DNA of 7,565 bases, from positions 1 through 7,565 of the forward strand of contig JAEZJH010000324.1 in NCBI GenBank assembly GCA_023436385.1, read 5' to 3'. A program made the translations under genes and the position numbers. The first letter of the stretch is position 1; every line of letters starts with the position of its first letter. Of the stretch, positions 6,725 to 7,565 are shown piece by piece. Origin of the DNA: Pseudomonadota bacterium (GTDB taxonomy: Bacteria > Myxococcota > Myxococcia > Myxococcales > Vulgatibacteraceae). The notes beneath the pieces are model-generated. The model saw only the letters and a program-made list of their open reading frames with translations. It did not search any database and had not been told where the DNA came from.

Positions 6725-6744
6725 ACGCCCCTCGATCCGACCGG

Positions 6745-7565
6745 CTACGCCGCCGGGTAGTCCAGCGCCTCCGGGATCATCACGTGGGCCGCGGCGTTGG
6801 CCGCCCGGTCCTTGGCCAGCTGGCAGCCGGCCAGGCACGCGTCGACCTGGAGCCGCAGCACGCCGAAGTCACCCACCGGGTTGCAGGTCGCACACACGTC
6901 CGCGTTCCCCGCGCAGCCGACCAGCTCCTTGCGGAAGCCGGCCACCGAGGCCAGGTCCTTCGCGCTCGCGCAGGCCGCCCGCTTCTCCGCGTCCCAGGCC
7001 GGGTGCGCCAGGTAGCCGTGCACCAGCTCCGCGCAGATCCGGGAGGACTCGCCGGCGGCGTGGGCCACCTGCACGAAGCAGAGGTCCTGGAGGAAGGTGA
7101 CCAGGCCCTCGAGGCCCTCGGCCACCGTCGGGCTCTCCACGCCGCGCTTCTCCAGCTCCACCACGTCCAGGATCTGCGACCGGGAGGCGAGGAGCCAGGA
7201 GAGCGCGTCCGCCAGCGCGAACGACACGCCCTGCCGCGGGCTGGTGAACAGCTTCTGGCCGTTCGAGTCCTTGGCGCCCTGGATGTGCTCGAGCGTCCAG
7301 AGCCAGAGCGACATCGCCTTCGCCAGCGCGCAGGCGCCGGTGGCCGGCTTCTCGTGGCCGAGGACCGTCAGCTCGCGGATCCAGCCGCGGAGCTGGGCGA
7401 GGAAGACCTCGTTGGTCATGCAGACGGAGAGCTGCCGCCGCTGCACCGCCTCCGGGCCCTCGTAGGTGGCCTCGAGCTGCGAGTCCATCCACTTGTGGCC
7501 GAGGAAGCCCGGGCAGTCCTCGGTGATCCCGTAGCCGCCCATCAGGCTCACCGCCTCGCGGAGCA
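6745..7565 (-). CDS. Acyl-CoA dehydrogenase, C-terminal part (5' end cut by window edge)
   Basis: The frame enters from the right edge and stops at 6747-6745, giving 272 visible residues. Acyl-CoA dehydrogenases oxidise an acyl-CoA to the enoyl-CoA with FAD and hand electrons to ETF. Seen near the visible start: S-L-M-G-G-Y-G-I-T-E-D and then T-Y-E-G-P-E-A-V-Q, the family's G-G-x-G-Y-x-x-E and I-Y-E-G-T-x-x-I-Q. The Glu at 7461-7459 is where medium-chain enzymes carry the catalytic base. Ordinary enzymes end within about 20-30 residues of this point. Here about 220 more follow, largely helical in character, like the larger (about 600-residue) members with an extra C-terminal helical domain. 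Odd: near the end come C-x6-C-x2-C and, 15 residues later, C-x3-C. First gene seen of the ETF operon, 91 bases before the ETF-QO gene. Substrate cannot be told, as the acyl-binding part is outside the window. Confidence 0.88.
   Translation of the reverse strand, partial: LREAVSLMGGYGITEDCPGFLGHKWMDSQLEATYEGPEAVQRRQLSVCMTNEVFLAQLRGWIRELTVLGHEKPATGACALAKAMSLWLWTLEHIQGAKDSNGQKLFTSPRQGVSFALADALSWLLASRSQILDVVELEKRGVESPTVAEGLEGLVTFLQDLCFVQVAHAAGESSRICAELVHGYLAHPAWDAEKRAACASAKDLASVAGFRKELVGCAGNADVCATCNPVGDFGVLRLQVDACLAGCQLAKDRAANAAAHVMIPEALDYPAA

Overview
The window is very GC-rich, with almost every codon ending in G or C. Every complete or near-complete gene is read from the minus strand. The combination of this composition, a large lipoprotein built of cysteine-rich repeats, a trace of a DUF1566/Lcl-type protein and a dedicated ETF electron-transfer operon best fits Myxococcota or a related former-Deltaproteobacteria lineage. 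That assignment is an inference from gene content; no rRNA or other marker gene is present.

Layout, left to right. Positions 1-2548 hold a minus-strand gene for a secreted lipoprotein, cut by the left edge. It has a lipobox signal peptide, about 24 cysteine-rich units of about 25 residues, and a non-repetitive, probably beta-rich OB-like C-terminal region. Positions 2549-2935 contain no intact gene. They hold a small hairpin over the lipoprotein's ribosome binding site, a plus-strand remnant of a DUF1566 domain with its 5' part missing or frameshifted, and a strong intrinsic terminator reading leftward.

Positions 2936-7565 are one minus-strand operon. In transcription order it encodes the C-terminal part of a large acyl-CoA dehydrogenase (cut by the right edge), an ETF:quinone-oxidoreductase-like flavoprotein with a C-terminal ferredoxin region, EtfB and EtfA. 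Gaps are 91, 29 and 11 bases, and the terminator follows etfA.

Read together, the operon is a self-contained route for electrons: acyl-CoA substrate to dehydrogenase FAD, to the EtfAB carrier, to the iron-sulfur flavoprotein, to the membrane quinone pool. All four members depart from textbook sequences. The dehydrogenase has a long C-terminal extension with five clustered cysteines. The quinone oxidoreductase has eight ferredoxin-region cysteines where the mitochondrial-type enzyme uses four. EtfB lacks the usual nucleotide-binding DGD-type motif, and EtfA has an altered FAD site rich in Cys and His. This co-divergence suggests a specialised, mutually adapted module, and is the most interesting thing in the window.
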